Assembly (NCBI GenBank): GCA_035937155.1
Contig: DASYVJ010000042.1
Span: 1 to 38,064 of the forward strand
From: Palsa-870 sp035937155
GTDB taxonomy: Bacteria > Chloroflexota > Dormibacteria > Dormibacterales > Dormibacteraceae
Length of the DNA: 38,064 bases
Direction of reading: 5' to 3'
How positions within the stretch are numbered: the first letter of the stretch is position 1; each line of letters starts with the position of its first letter. The notes under the pieces were generated by a model. The model did not search any database. It saw only the letters and a list, made by a program, of their open reading frames with translations, and was not told the origin of the DNA. The translations under genes and the position numbers were made by a program. Of the stretch, positions 37,670 through 38,064 are shown piece by piece.

Positions 37670-37993
37670 TTGTCAGATCGGCGTCGGTACCCGCGTGTTC
37701 AGGCCGATGTGGTGTGCCGTCCGGCCGGCTCCCCCATGCTCCATCACAAGCGGAACACGCAGGACATCAGCCTGGGCGGGGCGCGGGTCTTTTCGGACGA
37801 GGAGTTCACCATCGGCAGCCGGCTCGACCTGGACGTGCTGCTGCCGGACAGTTCTGTTGTCCGCTGCTGGGCCGAGGTGGTCTGGCTGGTTGCCCTCGGG
37901 CCGGTGGCTGAAGCCCGTTACGACGTCGGTCTGAAGTTCACGGACATGGCGCCGGACGACGTTCAGCGCCTGTCCTCGGTGCTTGTTCGGTGA
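37670..37993 (+). CDS. PilZ-domain protein
   Basis: The 107-residue single-domain protein has the c-di-GMP-binding signature: an N-terminal RRRYPR (RxxxR) and the downstream DISLGGAR motif (D/NxSxxG) about 30 residues later, followed by the beta-barrel strands ending RYDVGLKFTDM. It is a probable c-di-GMP sensor controlling motility, surface or secretion; the partner is unknown. TTG 37670 is the first start keeping RRRYPR; TATGCT lies 9 nt before it. Confidence 0.85.
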   Translation: MSDRRRYPRVQADVVCRPAGSPMLHHKRNTQDISLGGARVFSDEEFTIGSRLDLDVLLPDSSVVRCWAEVVWLVALGPVAEARYDVGLKFTDMAPDDVQRLSSVLVR

Positions 37994-38009
37994 GCCCGGC
38001 CTAGCGCGG

Positions 38010-38064
38010 GTGTGGCAGTTCGCCGTTGGCCTCCTCGTAGGAGTTTTCATCGGCATGCTGATCA
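38010..38064 (+). CDS. Start of a membrane protein (runs off the window)
   Basis: GTG 38010 opens a frame whose 18 visible residues, MWQFAVGLLVGVFIGMLI with the GTG read as Met, form a membrane helix. This is typical of very small bacterial membrane proteins that start just so. The rest is outside the window. No strong ribosome binding site is seen; the start is 16 bp after the PilZ stop. Confidence 0.5.
   Translation, partial: MWQFAVGLLVGVFIGMLI

Noticed and set aside
1..38064. tRNA, rRNA, riboswitch or CRISPR array
   Set aside because: I looked for cloverleaf-like T-loop sequences, regularly spaced repeats and known riboswitch cores and saw none I could support; a covariance-model scan would be needed to exclude small RNAs.

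Overview
The window is high-GC bacterial chromosome, packed with short operons on both strands. It has ECF sigma factors with C-terminal extensions, ROK/NagA sugar genes, secreted beta-propellers, and several genes that seem to be read from leaderless transcripts. This suits a soil-type Actinomycetota or Chloroflexota/Dormibacterota-like organism. There is no rRNA or other phylogenetic marker, so the phylum is inference. I saw no tRNA, rRNA, CRISPR array, replication origin or intact mobile element.

Layout. (1) 1-7.2 kb is a patchy accessory stretch. It holds the edge of an IS3-type element, a Nudix regulator coupled to an MDR oxidoreductase, and a more A/T-rich aldo-keto reductase/TetR pair. 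It also holds an integrase stub reading in frame into an ECF sigma factor with a downstream hydrolase. Two related small genes with a homing-endonuclease-associated repeat flank this stretch; one is frameshifted, and each is followed by a possible exonuclease remnant. (2) 7.2-11.5 kb holds a membrane protein and a RibD_C reductase / hydrolase (frameshifted) / YCII protein / ECF42 sigma module. (3) 11.5-20.5 kb is the most coherent locus: two divergent four-gene arms separated by 22 bp. The minus arm is NagA, a phosphotriesterase-like amidohydrolase, an FAD oxidoreductase and a KDPG-type aldolase. The plus arm is a ROK kinase, a Gfo/Idh/MocA dehydrogenase, a SIS isomerase and a shikimate-dehydrogenase-like protein. 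A secreted beta-propeller follows the minus arm. (4) 20.5-29.6 kb is mixed housekeeping and stress genes: hydrolase, Crp/Fnr regulator, CDF metal exporter, YdeI, PaiB-like, UPF0145, methyltransferase, RDD protein, monooxygenase-like protein, a truncated sensor, a beta-lactamase-fold serine hydrolase and a GNAT. (5) 29.6-33 kb has a CopC-CopD fusion coupled to an MFS transporter, then a cupin and a DinB-like protein. (6) 33-38 kb is rich in secreted and membrane proteins: two propeller-like proteins, DUF1003-like, DUF4190-like and PilZ proteins, and the start of another membrane protein.

The best candidate for an undescribed system is the divergent sugar locus at 12.7-20.5 kb. Its parts suggest phosphorylation, deacetylation, oxidation to a lactone, lactone opening and retro-aldol cleavage of an N-acetylated sugar or a relative, but no transporter, deaminase or dehydratase lies in the window. 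A second theme is start-site architecture. At least five genes have a TANNNT box 6-7 nt before the start codon, and two appear to start at CTG.
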